From the NCBI GenBank assembly GCA_945902805.1, contig CAMDMZ010000040.1:1-40096 (forward strand): DNA of 40,096 nt. The letters run 5' to 3'. The DNA is from Propionivibrio dicarboxylicus (GTDB lineage: Bacteria; Pseudomonadota; Gammaproteobacteria; Burkholderiales; Rhodocyclaceae). Shown here in pieces: positions 1 through 7,701 of the stretch (its first letter is position 1; each line of letters starts with the position of its first letter). The position numbers were made by a program, and so were the translations under genes. The notes under the pieces were generated by a model. The model searched no databases, was not told the DNA's origin, and saw only the letters and a list, made by a program, of their open reading frames with translations.

Positions 1-188
1 TGGCCATCCGGCTCCGCTACGCTACGCCTACTGTCCAAGGCAAGGCAAAACCCCGGCAGTACCCGTCGGGCTCCCCCGAGCCCACTTTACGAACCGACTG
101 GCTCCCTTTTACTCCGCCACGCTGGTTTCCGATTGCGCCGCCATTCAGAAATGAGGCGGCACAATGCACCCCAGCTAACTCGGGAAGC
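1..188. other. GC-rich stretch left of the IHF-like gene, no supported gene
   Basis: Two short inverted repeats are visible: a 6-bp stem with a 4-base loop at 68-83, and a 6-bp stem with a 12-base loop at 137-160. The second lies just downstream of the minus-strand IHF-like gene and could act in its termination, but no T-run follows. A plus-strand frame is open from base 1 to 321, but it runs antisense through the IHF-like gene and resembles no family I know. Confidence 0.3.
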
Positions 189-482
189 CTACGGAGAGCC
201 GACTACGCCATCCACCCGTTCCCGCAATTCCTTCCCTGGTTTGAAGTGCGGGGCCACCTTTGCCGGTACCTGCACTTTCTCGCCAGTCTTGGGATTTCGT
301 CCATTTCGGGGCGGTCGATAATTCAATGCGAAGCTTCCAAAGCCCCGGATCTCCACGCGATCGCCATGGGACAGGGCGTTACTTATTGCAAAAAGAATAA
401 CGTCGGTAGCGGCCCGAGCGTCACCATGAGTCAACGCCGGGAAGCGTCTAGCCAGGAGGTCGATAAGGTCGGATTTGGTCAT
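189..482 (-). CDS. IHF beta-like DNA-bending protein (paralogue on the island)
   Basis: A 97-residue member of the bacterial HU/IHF family, closest to the integration host factor beta subunit. It opens with [11 protein letters not shown] and holds the DNA-binding arm around residues 45-80, including the motif [20 protein letters not shown], and the typical end [11 protein letters not shown]. The length is normal for IhfB. IHF bends DNA as a heterodimer and assists recombination, replication and transcription. The middle (residues 15-45) looks more divergent than I expect for a housekeeping betaproteobacterial ihfB, which normally sits beside rpsA; there is no rpsA here. I infer a mobile paralogue that may supply an architectural factor for the element. 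It is well recognised as HU/IHF; the beta assignment is likely, the role inferred. Confidence 0.85.
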   Translation of the reverse strand: MTKSDLIDLLARRFPALTHGDARAATDVILFAISNALSHGDRVEIRGFGSFALNYRPPRNGRNPKTGEKVQVPAKVAPHFKPGKELRERVDGVVGSP

Positions 483-890
483 AGCTTGACTTCATTTTAA
501 TCGCTGCATGCCAATCATGCGACTCGACGGACTTGCTGCTGATGGGACGAACCGTGGAGGACGGGAAGGGCACGCATCTGATTCCGGGACCGTTTCCTTG
601 TCCGAATTGTCATCGGTGGTCTATTACCGCTAGTGCGGGGAAGTGGGACTGATTGGTGATGAGTAGTCCTTGTGTTTTTGCCGTTACCGATGACCACCGC
701 AGACCGCCATAAGTTGATGCTGGAGGCGGGAAAAACGTCGAGCGGTAGTCGATGACCTGTCATAAAAACTCTGCTCAGTTTATAGCCAGCCGCTTACCGA
801 GCAAGCCCGGAACGTTTTGTACACTCCAAAGGCGACTTATTGTCCTTGACGTACGGCACGATCTAGCTGTTCGCGAACCAAAATTGCCCA
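483..890. other. About 400 bp without a recognisable gene
   Basis: Small frames at 515-763 (minus) and 752-943 (plus) have no family resemblance, no good ribosome binding site and biased, Arg/Ser/Pro-rich translations typical of noncoding GC-rich DNA. The stretch must hold the promoter of the minus-strand IHF-like gene, but I could not pick convincing -35/-10 boxes. Confidence 0.4.
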
Positions 891-1226
891 CTAATCCCAG
901 TCACCGGTATGCAATACCTCCAGCGTTCGTTTTTTGCACCTAGGGCAAGTTAAGTACCCGCGATAATCGACAAGTCGGTCGGAGCCGCGTTTGAGAACTT
1001 CATCTCGCTCTGGTCCCGGTGGAAGTGCCGCAAGATCGACATTCGTTGAACCACAGTGGGCGCAAGTGGGAGCAGACTTGAGATAGCCTGATGTGCCGAC
1101 TTTCCAGCAGTCCCGGCAAACGACGACTGCTTTCGGATTCTCACTGTCGCTGTGGAACCCGAACCATGTGTAAAGCCGCTGCTTCTTGAAGCCGCAGTCG
1201 CAGATGACCCGTTTAATCTCGCCCAT
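891..1226 (-). CDS. Zinc-ribbon protein of unknown function
   Basis: A 111-residue soluble protein with three or four Cys pairs: ICDC near the start, VVCRDCW at about 36-40, TCAHCGS at about 54-59 and LTCPRCKKR at about 93-99. This spacing points to one or two zinc ribbons (rubredoxin-like knuckles), as in many small DNA- or RNA-associated island proteins. No catalytic motif is visible and I do not recognise the family. The ATG at 1,226 overlaps the end of the short ORF at 1,213-1,374 by 14 bases, so the two may be co-transcribed. Base composition matches the GC-rich left part of the island rather than the AT-rich trio. That it is a real coding sequence is likely, because the Cys pattern is too regular for a chance frame. 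Confidence 0.7.
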   Translation of the reverse strand: MGEIKRVICDCGFKKQRLYTWFGFHSDSENPKAVVVCRDCWKVGTSGYLKSAPTCAHCGSTNVDLAALPPGPERDEVLKRGSDRLVDYRGYLTCPRCKKRTLEVLHTGDWD

Positions 1227-1374
1227 TAAATCGTCCTAGCAGTTTGCCTCGCTGTCTGGTTTGCCGAATCAGCACATGAACTGCACGGAACTCGATACGG
1301 CGGCCTTCGCAGTCACGCTGCACGGCAATAACCCAGTGGCGCTGGATCGGCTTTCTCGGCGTTTCGGTAGTCAT
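1213..1374 (-). CDS. Short ORF, 53 residues, unknown
   Basis: The frame starts MTTETPRKPIQRHW and ends at 1,213, overlapping the start of the zinc-ribbon gene. It is basic (many Arg and Lys) and has no recognised domain. No clear Shine-Dalgarno lies before the ATG at 1,374; an upstream in-frame ATG at 1,407 is possible. It begins inside the thermonuclease remnant, so it could be a chance frame created by the rearrangement that broke that gene, or a translationally coupled small gene. Confidence 0.3.
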   Translation of the reverse strand: MTTETPRKPIQRHWVIAVQRDCEGRRIEFRAVHVLIRQTRQRGKLLGRFNGRD

Positions 1375-1498
1375 GGACGACGTTCTTTGGTGAATGGATA
1401 TCGCCATCAGCGATGGATACGACGCGCCCGGCCAGCGTTTCGGCGTGAAGCGGAAAAGCGGCCAGGCAAAGAAAAGCGAAGGCGGTGAGGCGGTTCAA
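1313..1498 (-). pseudogene. Truncated thermonuclease (SNase-like) gene, 5' remnant
   Basis: The frame starts at a TTG (1,498) preceded by a strong AGGAGG-type ribosome binding site on the minus strand (1,502-1,507). It encodes a signal peptide (MNRLTAFAFLCLAAFPLHA) and then ETLAGRVVSIADGD, the exact opening of secreted Staphylococcal-nuclease-like proteins, which normally continue with D-T-(L/I)-T and the catalytic Arg/Asp core. Here homology stops after ADGD and the frame runs on for about 28 unrelated residues. The whole nuclease core, usually about 120 residues, is missing, so no enzyme activity is expected. The break marks a recombination or deletion point near 1,398. Such nucleases are common cargo on integrative and conjugative elements. 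Confidence 0.5.
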
Positions 1499-1541
1499 TG
1501 GACCTCCTATATGATGACCTTTTCTCTATAGAACGTCCTTC

Positions 1542-1565
1542 GAATTCATGAGTTACAATGAATTC
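1542..1565. repeat. Perfect 8-bp inverted repeat with 8-bp spacer
   Basis: GAATTCAT, then 8 bases (gagttaca), then ATGAATTC. It lies in the AT-rich gap left of the recombinase trio. Two 8-bp arms around an 8-bp spacer is the geometry of a tyrosine-recombinase core site, and a similar 7-8-7 arrangement occurs on the other side of the trio at 7,595-7,616. The function is inferred; it could also be an operator. Confidence 0.4.
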
Positions 1566-1603
1566 TAGAGTGAGTATTCTCTTTCCCGTCAAAGGATACC
1601 TGC

Positions 1604-1630
1604 ATTGTGGGTAGTATTAATTACCACAAT
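1604..1630. repeat. Inverted repeat with ATTGTGG / CCACAAT arms
   Basis: ATTGTGG at 1,604-1,610 and CCACAAT at 1,624-1,630, extended to 9-bp arms (ATTGTGGTA type) if one base is bulged. It is AT-rich inside. It may be part of an operator or recombinase-binding array together with the neighbouring repeats at 1,542 and 1,644. Confidence 0.35.
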
Positions 1631-1643
1631 TCGCCGTCAGTTT

Positions 1644-1663
1644 GATTCAATATCCGTTGAATC
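1644..1663. repeat. Inverted repeat GATTCAA-6-TTGAATC
   Basis: Perfect 7-bp arms with a 6-bp spacer, about 115 bp downstream of the gmtX stop. The same hexamer pair (ATTCAA/TTGAAT), in opposite arrangement, forms the inverted repeat upstream of gmtY at 7,595-7,616. No T-run follows on the minus strand, so it is a weak terminator candidate and may instead be a protein-binding site. Confidence 0.35.
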
Positions 1664-1776
1664 GAGCCTCGTGATGTCAATAAAAGGCGATTTCTAATCT
1701 CAAAAACCCTACAGAAATAATAATCCAACTTTTATAAACCAATCCAATGTCAATAGTCGCTCTATAAACGCATACA

Positions 1777-2505
1777 TTATAGGAATGCTAATAGCTGATC
1801 AACCGTCAAGCTGAGCGATTTCGCCAATAATGCCAACGTTTTCTCATCGGCAACACGCTTTTCGCTAATGAATACTCCAGCTTCAGAGAATTTGAAGTCA
1901 AACTGATCAACAAGAATCTGGTAGAGCCCTTCGATGAGATCATCCCGCTCGTCTATCAACAAATGACCAGATTTTGTTACAGTTGGTTCATTTGCTGTCT
2001 TTTCAGAAACCTCTACTTTTACTGTACGATTCACCAAAGAAGCTAAATCGTTCGCCTTTCGTACGAGTAGCTTATTGATCTGCATTTGCAAGATCAGTTT
2101 CGTGACGACACTATCTTTATCGAGATCAAATAACTCTGAATACGAATCTAATGACTCTCCTACTACTTTTCTGGATGAAGCGATACTACTAGGGCCACTA
2201 TTATTAGCTTCTTGTTTGCGTAAATCTATATAACGCTTCAGTCCGGCACTATCGTTCTTAATAACCTGGGCACTGCTTGGAGATCCACCAATACTCTTAA
2301 TCCAGTACGCAACAGAGGCATAGGTCAATACTGAATTTGAATTGATCAGATAGTCACATGCTTTTTTTATATTGTTCAAGCTCTCAATACGATCCTTGCG
2401 TTTAGTTTTTTCAATCATCTCCTGCAAGAACATATCACTTAATCCGTTTGAGCCGCTCTTCTCAGAACATTGCTCTTCAGCACTCAAATAATCAGATATC
2501 GTCAT
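1777..2505 (-). CDS. gmtX: GmtX-like third protein of the mobile trio
   Basis: About 242 residues when started at the ATG at 2,505, chosen because AGGA lies seven bases upstream and the overlap with the gmtZ end is only 14 bases; an in-frame upstream start at 2,541 is possible. It is a soluble, charged protein. The middle (about 130-190 in the long form) looks helical and possibly coiled coil; no catalytic motif is visible. Assignment rests on position and size: the small last gene of a recombinase trio with a large integrase in front. GmtX is described in GMT elements as required companion protein of unknown biochemical role; TnpC of Tn554-type elements is a comparable small accessory. AT-rich composition matches gmtY and gmtZ. 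No database search was possible. Confidence 0.6.
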   Translation of the reverse strand: MTISDYLSAEEQCSEKSGSNGLSDMFLQEMIEKTKRKDRIESLNNIKKACDYLINSNSVLTYASVAYWIKSIGGSPSSAQVIKNDSAGLKRYIDLRKQEANNSGPSSIASSRKVVGESLDSYSELFDLDKDSVVTKLILQMQINKLLVRKANDLASLVNRTVKVEVSEKTANEPTVTKSGHLLIDERDDLIEGLYQILVDQFDFKFSEAGVFISEKRVADEKTLALLAKSLSLTVDQLLAFL

Positions 2506-5500
2506 CACGATTCCTAACTTTGGTTCCAAAAGAAGAATCAACCGGAGTAAGTTCAGATAAATATTTTGGAACAGTAGTGCCAGCGTCTCTCAATCGAGCA
2601 GTTATATGCTCAATTGCTCTCTTTAATGTACCGTCTGGATTGATCGTAGACTCACCGCGCAGAAGCTTTGCGAAATCGCCTCGACCGGCACCATCTGCGA
2701 CAATTCCCTTAGACTTCGCCTCATGCTCAAAATAGTCAGTCATAAAACGTCCAAGTAGCACTGCAGCACGCTTTGAATTTTCCTCACTTAAGTCAATAAG
2801 GAACGGGTCCATCCCATTTTTATGAAGGACTCGATTCATTAACGCGACAAATCTCAAATCAGCACCCGGTACTGAATCGACTGTCGATACTTGGCCAGCA
2901 GCAGCTATACACCAAGTCATCTCTTCACTTGATGAAGTCTTTTCAAAACTGTATCGAATATCTGAAATTTCGCCTTGTGTAACAAAGGTTCCGTCGCTGC
3001 TCGACGAATTGAGACTAGACACGATTTCTTCACAAGAAGAATTATTCGCAGCCAGATTACGTGCCAGCTCCCAAGACGGCATTTTGTCAATAGACTTACG
3101 AATAAAATTCGTGCGCGCAATCCACGTTTCAAAAAGAGCGGAGATACGCTGTCCAAGATTATCTCGCTGAGTTTCAAGCATCCGAGCGGTCTTCCAGTCC
3201 CCGGCTTCATTCGCTGCTCTCGCGTCGCGATCTAGTAAATTTTGCTTTTCTGCCTCTTGGGCAATTATATACATGTCCGCATTTGCTGCTATCACTTGCT
3301 GATTTAATAGCATTGGCCCAGTTATCGCAAACCGACATAGTGGACAATTTCCGGTTCCGCCCTCCACCATACCCGCTTTATTTGATGCTTTTGGCCGATG
3401 TAGGTTTCCCTCACCACAAAGCGCCCCTCCATTAGGACAGATAAAACCACGACTAATTTGATACAAAGCTGTATTAGTAGCTTGCAAGCCACCGAACGCT
3501 ACCGCTGGAATATGTGCATCCAGCACACGATCCAATAAATTCAAATCATCACGCCATGCGCTAATTGGAAATAACTCTACATTCAGGGATATCTCGCGGG
3601 CCTTATCGGAAATAAGCTGACTTACGAGTGATGGACCATATTTGGTGTAGTAAAGGTTCATCAAAATACTCGAATGACCTGACAGACATTCTGCGATCAT
3701 CTGTGGTGGCAAACCTGCAAGTGCAAAATTAGTGATGCCCGTTACACGCAATGAATATGGTGTCCAGCATGCGGAAACGGGATGCAAGACATCGCTACCA
3801 ACGGTCCATTTTGTTATGAGCTTAATTGGTTCTTTACTACCCTCTTCAGTGGCGTTAAATCGACGTTCAGTTTCTGCCAATAAATCGAGAAAATATAGCC
3901 GATAACGAGCTTCAGTCAAGGGGTTACGACGCTCACGTACTTCGGGCTTTGCCAGATCAGGAAATAAAGGATAAACCTCAACATATAATTGATCACGTTG
4001 TCCTTTTTTCGTAAGATGCTTAGACTTAATAAAGCTATGCGTAAAATTACCATTCTGGCGATCGAGAAATTTCAAAACTCGAAACATCGCCGTCCTTAAT
4101 TCGGGATTATCCCAAGTTACACGTAGTCCGTCTCGAGTGGTCTTGTTTCGAGTAAAATAGAAACCAGTAATCGATTCTAGGCCAACTGTAATTTTTCGGA
4201 AGATACCGGCCGCGCGGCCTTTAATTCCGTTGGGATTTAAGACAAAGTCCCCTGTGTGGTCGTCAAAAATGAATTCATCTTTGAACCCGGAGTCGGCACT
4301 TTGAGCATTATCGAATCGCAGCGGCAGTGTCAACAGTGTCTGCATAAATACCGCGCGAACTGGAGACCATTCACCTACACCAACGACTTGCCCGGTCCAA
4401 TCCCTGCCAATCGTCTTCGGCCATTCATAATCATTGCCAACAAGGACAGCCTTCATTAGGTGAAGAATTCGCGTCGGAATAGCGTCATGAACACTTTTTT
4501 TTGGCGCCTGATATTCAAATGATCTGTCTGATGCAGTAATTGGGATCTCGAAATATGGGTTCTTGTACTTCTGATACCAAAGAAAAAACTTTTCGAGTTC
4601 AGTGAGGCACTTGTTCTTACCCCTCTCAGTAACATTCGATTCAAGATAATCATAGAGAACGGGCGCAACTGCACTCTTGGACATAGCTTCATTTCTGAAT
4701 ATATGTATGTACCGACGAACGTTATCAGGGTTGATAAGCACGGTACGTGCGTCAACTGTCAGCACCAACAACCATTGCAAGAATGGGTTTAGCGCAAACG
4801 CTACGGACGCGGTGCTACGTAGAGATGAAATTGGTGCATACTCGGCGAACAAAGCCTGCCATTGGTCAAGTGTTGAATCTATTGCCAAAACCCAACGAAA
4901 TGTACCATCAGTCAGTGTGGGCCGATCTCGCATTGCGGATTTATAAACCGCCTTTTCGCGTGTTATATAAAAATTATCAAACTTATCATTACCAAATAGA
5001 CTTGAATTCTTATGCATTATTTCAATAAGAACTTTTTCAATTGCGGTACCATACACTTTGCTTATACCCGTAGCGTCCGAAATGACAAAACACAATTCTT
5101 TAGAAATATCTTCGATACCAATCATATTCGAGGAATAAACCAAGTGCTGAAGGAATGATATAGCGTATTCTGATTCACCTCGTAGAATAACATTATCAAG
5201 AGCAAGTTCCTTCCAAATAGACTCTCGTTCTGCAGGAAAAGGTGCGAATACCTTATTTTGCATATATTTCATCTTTACTCGCCTGGCGTCCGGACGCTTA
5301 TTCGGAAAGTAAAGAAAGGCATTTGCGGTCTTTAGAACAAAATTCGCGGGGTGTAAAATCCAACTTCGCAGCATCATTGGTTCAAGAAGTTTATAGGAAT
5401 ATGGCGAACCGTACTTATCCCACCGAGATTTTGGTTCCCGAAGAATCTCACCAATAAATCTCGTAAAGAAATCCAATCCATCTTGACTAGCTTCTAGGTG

Positions 5501-5941
5501 TTCATAAACATTAGGACGAGTCCCTTGATGATAACCTCGCCCGCCGCGAATAGAGTGAATCAACACCTTTGCAGAAACATCTCGAAGGGAACTAATTACG
5601 GTGGTTCTATTCGCGACGTCTGCCATAAATTCTGACAGCTTGGTTATAGTAGATAACCCACCCAAATACGGCCTGAGTGATGTAACATTAAAATATGAAA
5701 GATTAAGAATACTTCCCCTTTTCACCCCCATAAGCCAAACATCTGGCTCTTCCTCTATTGCCTTAATGAGGTCCCACTTAAAATTATCATATACACAATC
5801 GATTAATTCACGAATCTCAGCAATTGATGGAATCTCGATTACGCAAAACTTATCCAGTGATGAGTTTACTTTAACATCTCTATACGGAAACCCATAGCCC
5901 TTAATAATTTGATATTCATTTGTGATATACGAATTTATCAT
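2492..5941 (-). CDS. gmtZ: GmtZ-like giant tyrosine integrase (VPA1269-type)
   Basis: A 1,149-residue protein whose ATG follows the gmtY stop codon with no gap, so the two are translationally coupled. The catalytic-type segment is in the middle: SLRVTGITNFALAG at about residues 730-745, then ECLSGHSSILMNLYYTKYG at about 750-768, giving the R...GHSS...Y pattern of tyrosine recombinases. It is followed by a Cys cluster (CPNGGALCGEG at about 834 and GNCPLC at about 865) likely to bind zinc. The C-terminal 250 residues are helical and charged. This arrangement of degenerate integrase plus Cys cluster is what I know from the VPA1269/GmtZ family, also broadly similar to TnpB of Tn554. Role: DNA strand exchange together with GmtY during excision and insertion. 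Low GC, unlike the backbone. Confidence 0.7.
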   Translation of the reverse strand: MINSYITNEYQIIKGYGFPYRDVKVNSSLDKFCVIEIPSIAEIRELIDCVYDNFKWDLIKAIEEEPDVWLMGVKRGSILNLSYFNVTSLRPYLGGLSTITKLSEFMADVANRTTVISSLRDVSAKVLIHSIRGGRGYHQGTRPNVYEHLEASQDGLDFFTRFIGEILREPKSRWDKYGSPYSYKLLEPMMLRSWILHPANFVLKTANAFLYFPNKRPDARRVKMKYMQNKVFAPFPAERESIWKELALDNVILRGESEYAISFLQHLVYSSNMIGIEDISKELCFVISDATGISKVYGTAIEKVLIEIMHKNSSLFGNDKFDNFYITREKAVYKSAMRDRPTLTDGTFRWVLAIDSTLDQWQALFAEYAPISSLRSTASVAFALNPFLQWLLVLTVDARTVLINPDNVRRYIHIFRNEAMSKSAVAPVLYDYLESNVTERGKNKCLTELEKFFLWYQKYKNPYFEIPITASDRSFEYQAPKKSVHDAIPTRILHLMKAVLVGNDYEWPKTIGRDWTGQVVGVGEWSPVRAVFMQTLLTLPLRFDNAQSADSGFKDEFIFDDHTGDFVLNPNGIKGRAAGIFRKITVGLESITGFYFTRNKTTRDGLRVTWDNPELRTAMFRVLKFLDRQNGNFTHSFIKSKHLTKKGQRDQLYVEVYPLFPDLAKPEVRERRNPLTEARYRLYFLDLLAETERRFNATEEGSKEPIKLITKWTVGSDVLHPVSACWTPYSLRVTGITNFALAGLPPQMIAECLSGHSSILMNLYYTKYGPSLVSQLISDKAREISLNVELFPISAWRDDLNLLDRVLDAHIPAVAFGGLQATNTALYQISRGFICPNGGALCGEGNLHRPKASNKAGMVEGGTGNCPLCRFAITGPMLLNQQVIAANADMYIIAQEAEKQNLLDRDARAANEAGDWKTARMLETQRDNLGQRISALFETWIARTNFIRKSIDKMPSWELARNLAANNSSCEEIVSSLNSSSSDGTFVTQGEISDIRYSFEKTSSSEEMTWCIAAAGQVSTVDSVPGADLRFVALMNRVLHKNGMDPFLIDLSEENSKRAAVLLGRFMTDYFEHEAKSKGIVADGAGRGDFAKLLRGESTINPDGTLKRAIEHITARLRDAGTTVPKYLSELTPVDSSFGTKVRNRDDDI

Positions 5942-7501
5942 TTATAACAAGCCCTCAATTGCAGCAGAAAATTGCCTGAATGGATCTATCTTCGATTTGA
6001 CGTAAGCGGGTGAAATATATTCACTTCGCAAGTCCCCAGTGGATATACGTTGATACGCCTCTTGGATTTTCTTCGAAGCATTTGAGTATTCAGCTCTAGT
6101 ATAAATGCGCTGAGACAAAGGACTAGTATGATGTAATGCAGCCTGAATTACGGTCGTGTCTAGTTTCGCTTCCATAAGTTGCATTGCACAATAATGGCGC
6201 GCTGCGTGGCGGTTTTCACCAAGCGAGCGTCGTCCGGTTAGACCTATTCTCCGTGCAGCTGCGTCCCACTGTTTTCTTGCGGCGCGATCCGTCAAAACTT
6301 CGCCTCCCTCCGAAACAAATAAAAAGGGATGATCATGCCTTGCTCTAGACATTGACTCTGGTCTGACGATATTTAGGTAGAGCCTAGTTAGCTTGACGAT
6401 AAATTGCTGTATTTCGTCGGGAGTTAATATCCAAACAACAGGCGCAAACAATTTGTCACTTTCGTTACCAGTCATTAATATACTCTTCCAACCAACGTAT
6501 GTCGCATCTGCTTTCACTGGCCTTAACGTCCTGGGCAATATTCCGTAGTGGCGCATCAGGAATTCTTTTCTAGTGATTACCTCATTTTTGTCTTTAATAC
6601 CTGAATCTTCAGGATGCCAGAGTAGTACATCTAGCCCTTTTGCTCCAATGCTCACGTCTCGAGTCCATATATGTAATGGTTCGCCCCCCCTCAGCGCGCC
6701 AAATAAATATAATGAAAAAAGCAGCTGATCACGAACATTGAATTGCTTGTGGTACGGTAAGTTGATATTTTTGGATATACGGCATCCTTCAATTATCATA
6801 TCGAGTACACGATTACTTGGAAACGCTACTGGATTAGTATTTGCAATGGAGCGCTTAGTTGATGTATCTCGTTCGACCAGAGACAGTAAAGGAAGATAGT
6901 TATCGTAATAACCCTCCCTACGTTTCCGAGATAATTTCTCTTTATCACGGGTTAGGTGAGAAAGCATAGAGTAATTCTTTAAGCGCACACTAGATTGTTT
7001 AGATGAAACATTTTGATAACTTTTAGTTATCTGTGAGATAAAGGCGGCATCAATATCGACAAAAGATAGCATTTGAAGTTTTGTAGCGCAGAAATGCACA
7101 AAACTCTCAATGTAGCTTATTTCTCTGTCAGCTTCTAGAGTGGTTATAGCGCTCCAATACAAACCGGTCTTATCAGGCGAAAGCTGTGATGAGGAATATG
7201 TTCCATTCAATCGAGCAGAATAAAATCGAGCTGAAAATGCGCATAAATGTTCAAATGATTGAAGATTTGGAGAGTTTTCCGATAAATAAAACTCTATAAA
7301 GAGCCCAACAGCCGATAGTGCTGCAATTTGTGTTTTAGGTTTTCGACTTTTGTACTTTCCCCGAAAAATCCATGCGTTCGCTGAACTCACTTCTTTCGCA
7401 TCAACAAAGAGGAGTTGGCGCGTACCATTTTCATTTCGACTCGATGCGACTGCAACGTAGCTGCGACGTGTCCACCACTGATTTGCTATTCTTGAGATCA
7501 T
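5942..7501 (-). CDS. gmtY: GmtY-like tyrosine recombinase
   Basis: A 519-residue site-specific recombinase. Residues 1-220 would be the core-binding part; the catalytic domain follows with Arg271 (FGALRGGEPLHIW), His432-Arg435 (ENRHAARHYCAMQ), His457/458 (ALHHTSPLSQ) and the nucleophile Tyr467 (RIYTRAEY), i.e. a complete R-H-R-H-Y set. It is longer than phage integrases (about 350-400) but suits the first gene of a GMT trio. It is the first gene after the element-phoH junction and reads away from it, the usual position of integrase next to the attachment site. No strong ribosome binding site is visible before the ATG at 7,501. Likely acts with GmtZ and GmtX in integration and excision. Confidence 0.75.
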   Translation of the reverse strand: MISRIANQWWTRRSYVAVASSRNENGTRQLLFVDAKEVSSANAWIFRGKYKSRKPKTQIAALSAVGLFIEFYLSENSPNLQSFEHLCAFSARFYSARLNGTYSSSQLSPDKTGLYWSAITTLEADREISYIESFVHFCATKLQMLSFVDIDAAFISQITKSYQNVSSKQSSVRLKNYSMLSHLTRDKEKLSRKRREGYYDNYLPLLSLVERDTSTKRSIANTNPVAFPSNRVLDMIIEGCRISKNINLPYHKQFNVRDQLLFSLYLFGALRGGEPLHIWTRDVSIGAKGLDVLLWHPEDSGIKDKNEVITRKEFLMRHYGILPRTLRPVKADATYVGWKSILMTGNESDKLFAPVVWILTPDEIQQFIVKLTRLYLNIVRPESMSRARHDHPFLFVSEGGEVLTDRAARKQWDAAARRIGLTGRRSLGENRHAARHYCAMQLMEAKLDTTVIQAALHHTSPLSQRIYTRAEYSNASKKIQEAYQRISTGDLRSEYISPAYVKSKIDPFRQFSAAIEGLL

Positions 7502-7594
7502 ATCGATACTGTTACCGTTACTTATGATGGTAGCAACACTATCGTCGAACAGCTAAATAGTCAACATGTTCGGATTACCTGTTCAAAGGGGTCA

Positions 7595-7616
7595 TTGAAT
7601 GCCTAAAGTCATTCAA
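7595..7616. repeat. Perfect 7-bp inverted repeat with 8-bp spacer near the element end
   Basis: TTGAATG, spacer cctaaagt, CATTCAA, located between the gmtY start and the phoH junction. The geometry fits a tyrosine-recombinase binding site or an operator of the gmtY promoter. A 12-bp perfect palindrome (TGTTTATAAACA, 7,622-7,633) follows six bases later. The sites lie 90-125 bp inside the inferred right end, so they could be accessory or regulatory rather than the crossover site itself. Confidence 0.4.
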
Positions 7617-7621
7617 CATAC

Positions 7622-7633
7622 TGTTTATAAACA
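7622..7633. promoter_or_regulatory. 12-bp palindrome upstream of gmtY
   Basis: TGTTTATAAACA is a perfect palindrome in the AT-rich 200-bp gap between gmtY and phoH. It may bind a dimeric regulator or belong to the element end. Two GGTCCT direct repeats (7,652-7,657 and 7,675-7,680) lie between it and the phoH junction. No function is proven. Confidence 0.3.
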
Positions 7634-7701
7634 TTATTAGTTTTATACGGTGGTCCTATTGATCCATGAGTCAAGGTCCTTACTGAGGAGAACTATTACT
7701 A

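Noticed and set aside
1-321. Plus-strand frame open from the window edge to 321
   Set aside because: It runs antisense through the well-supported IHF-like gene, has Arg/Pro/Ser-rich composition and no family resemblance.
515-943. Overlapping small frames on both strands between the IHF-like and zinc-ribbon genes
   Set aside because: No ribosome sites, no motifs; their composition fits noncoding GC-rich DNA.
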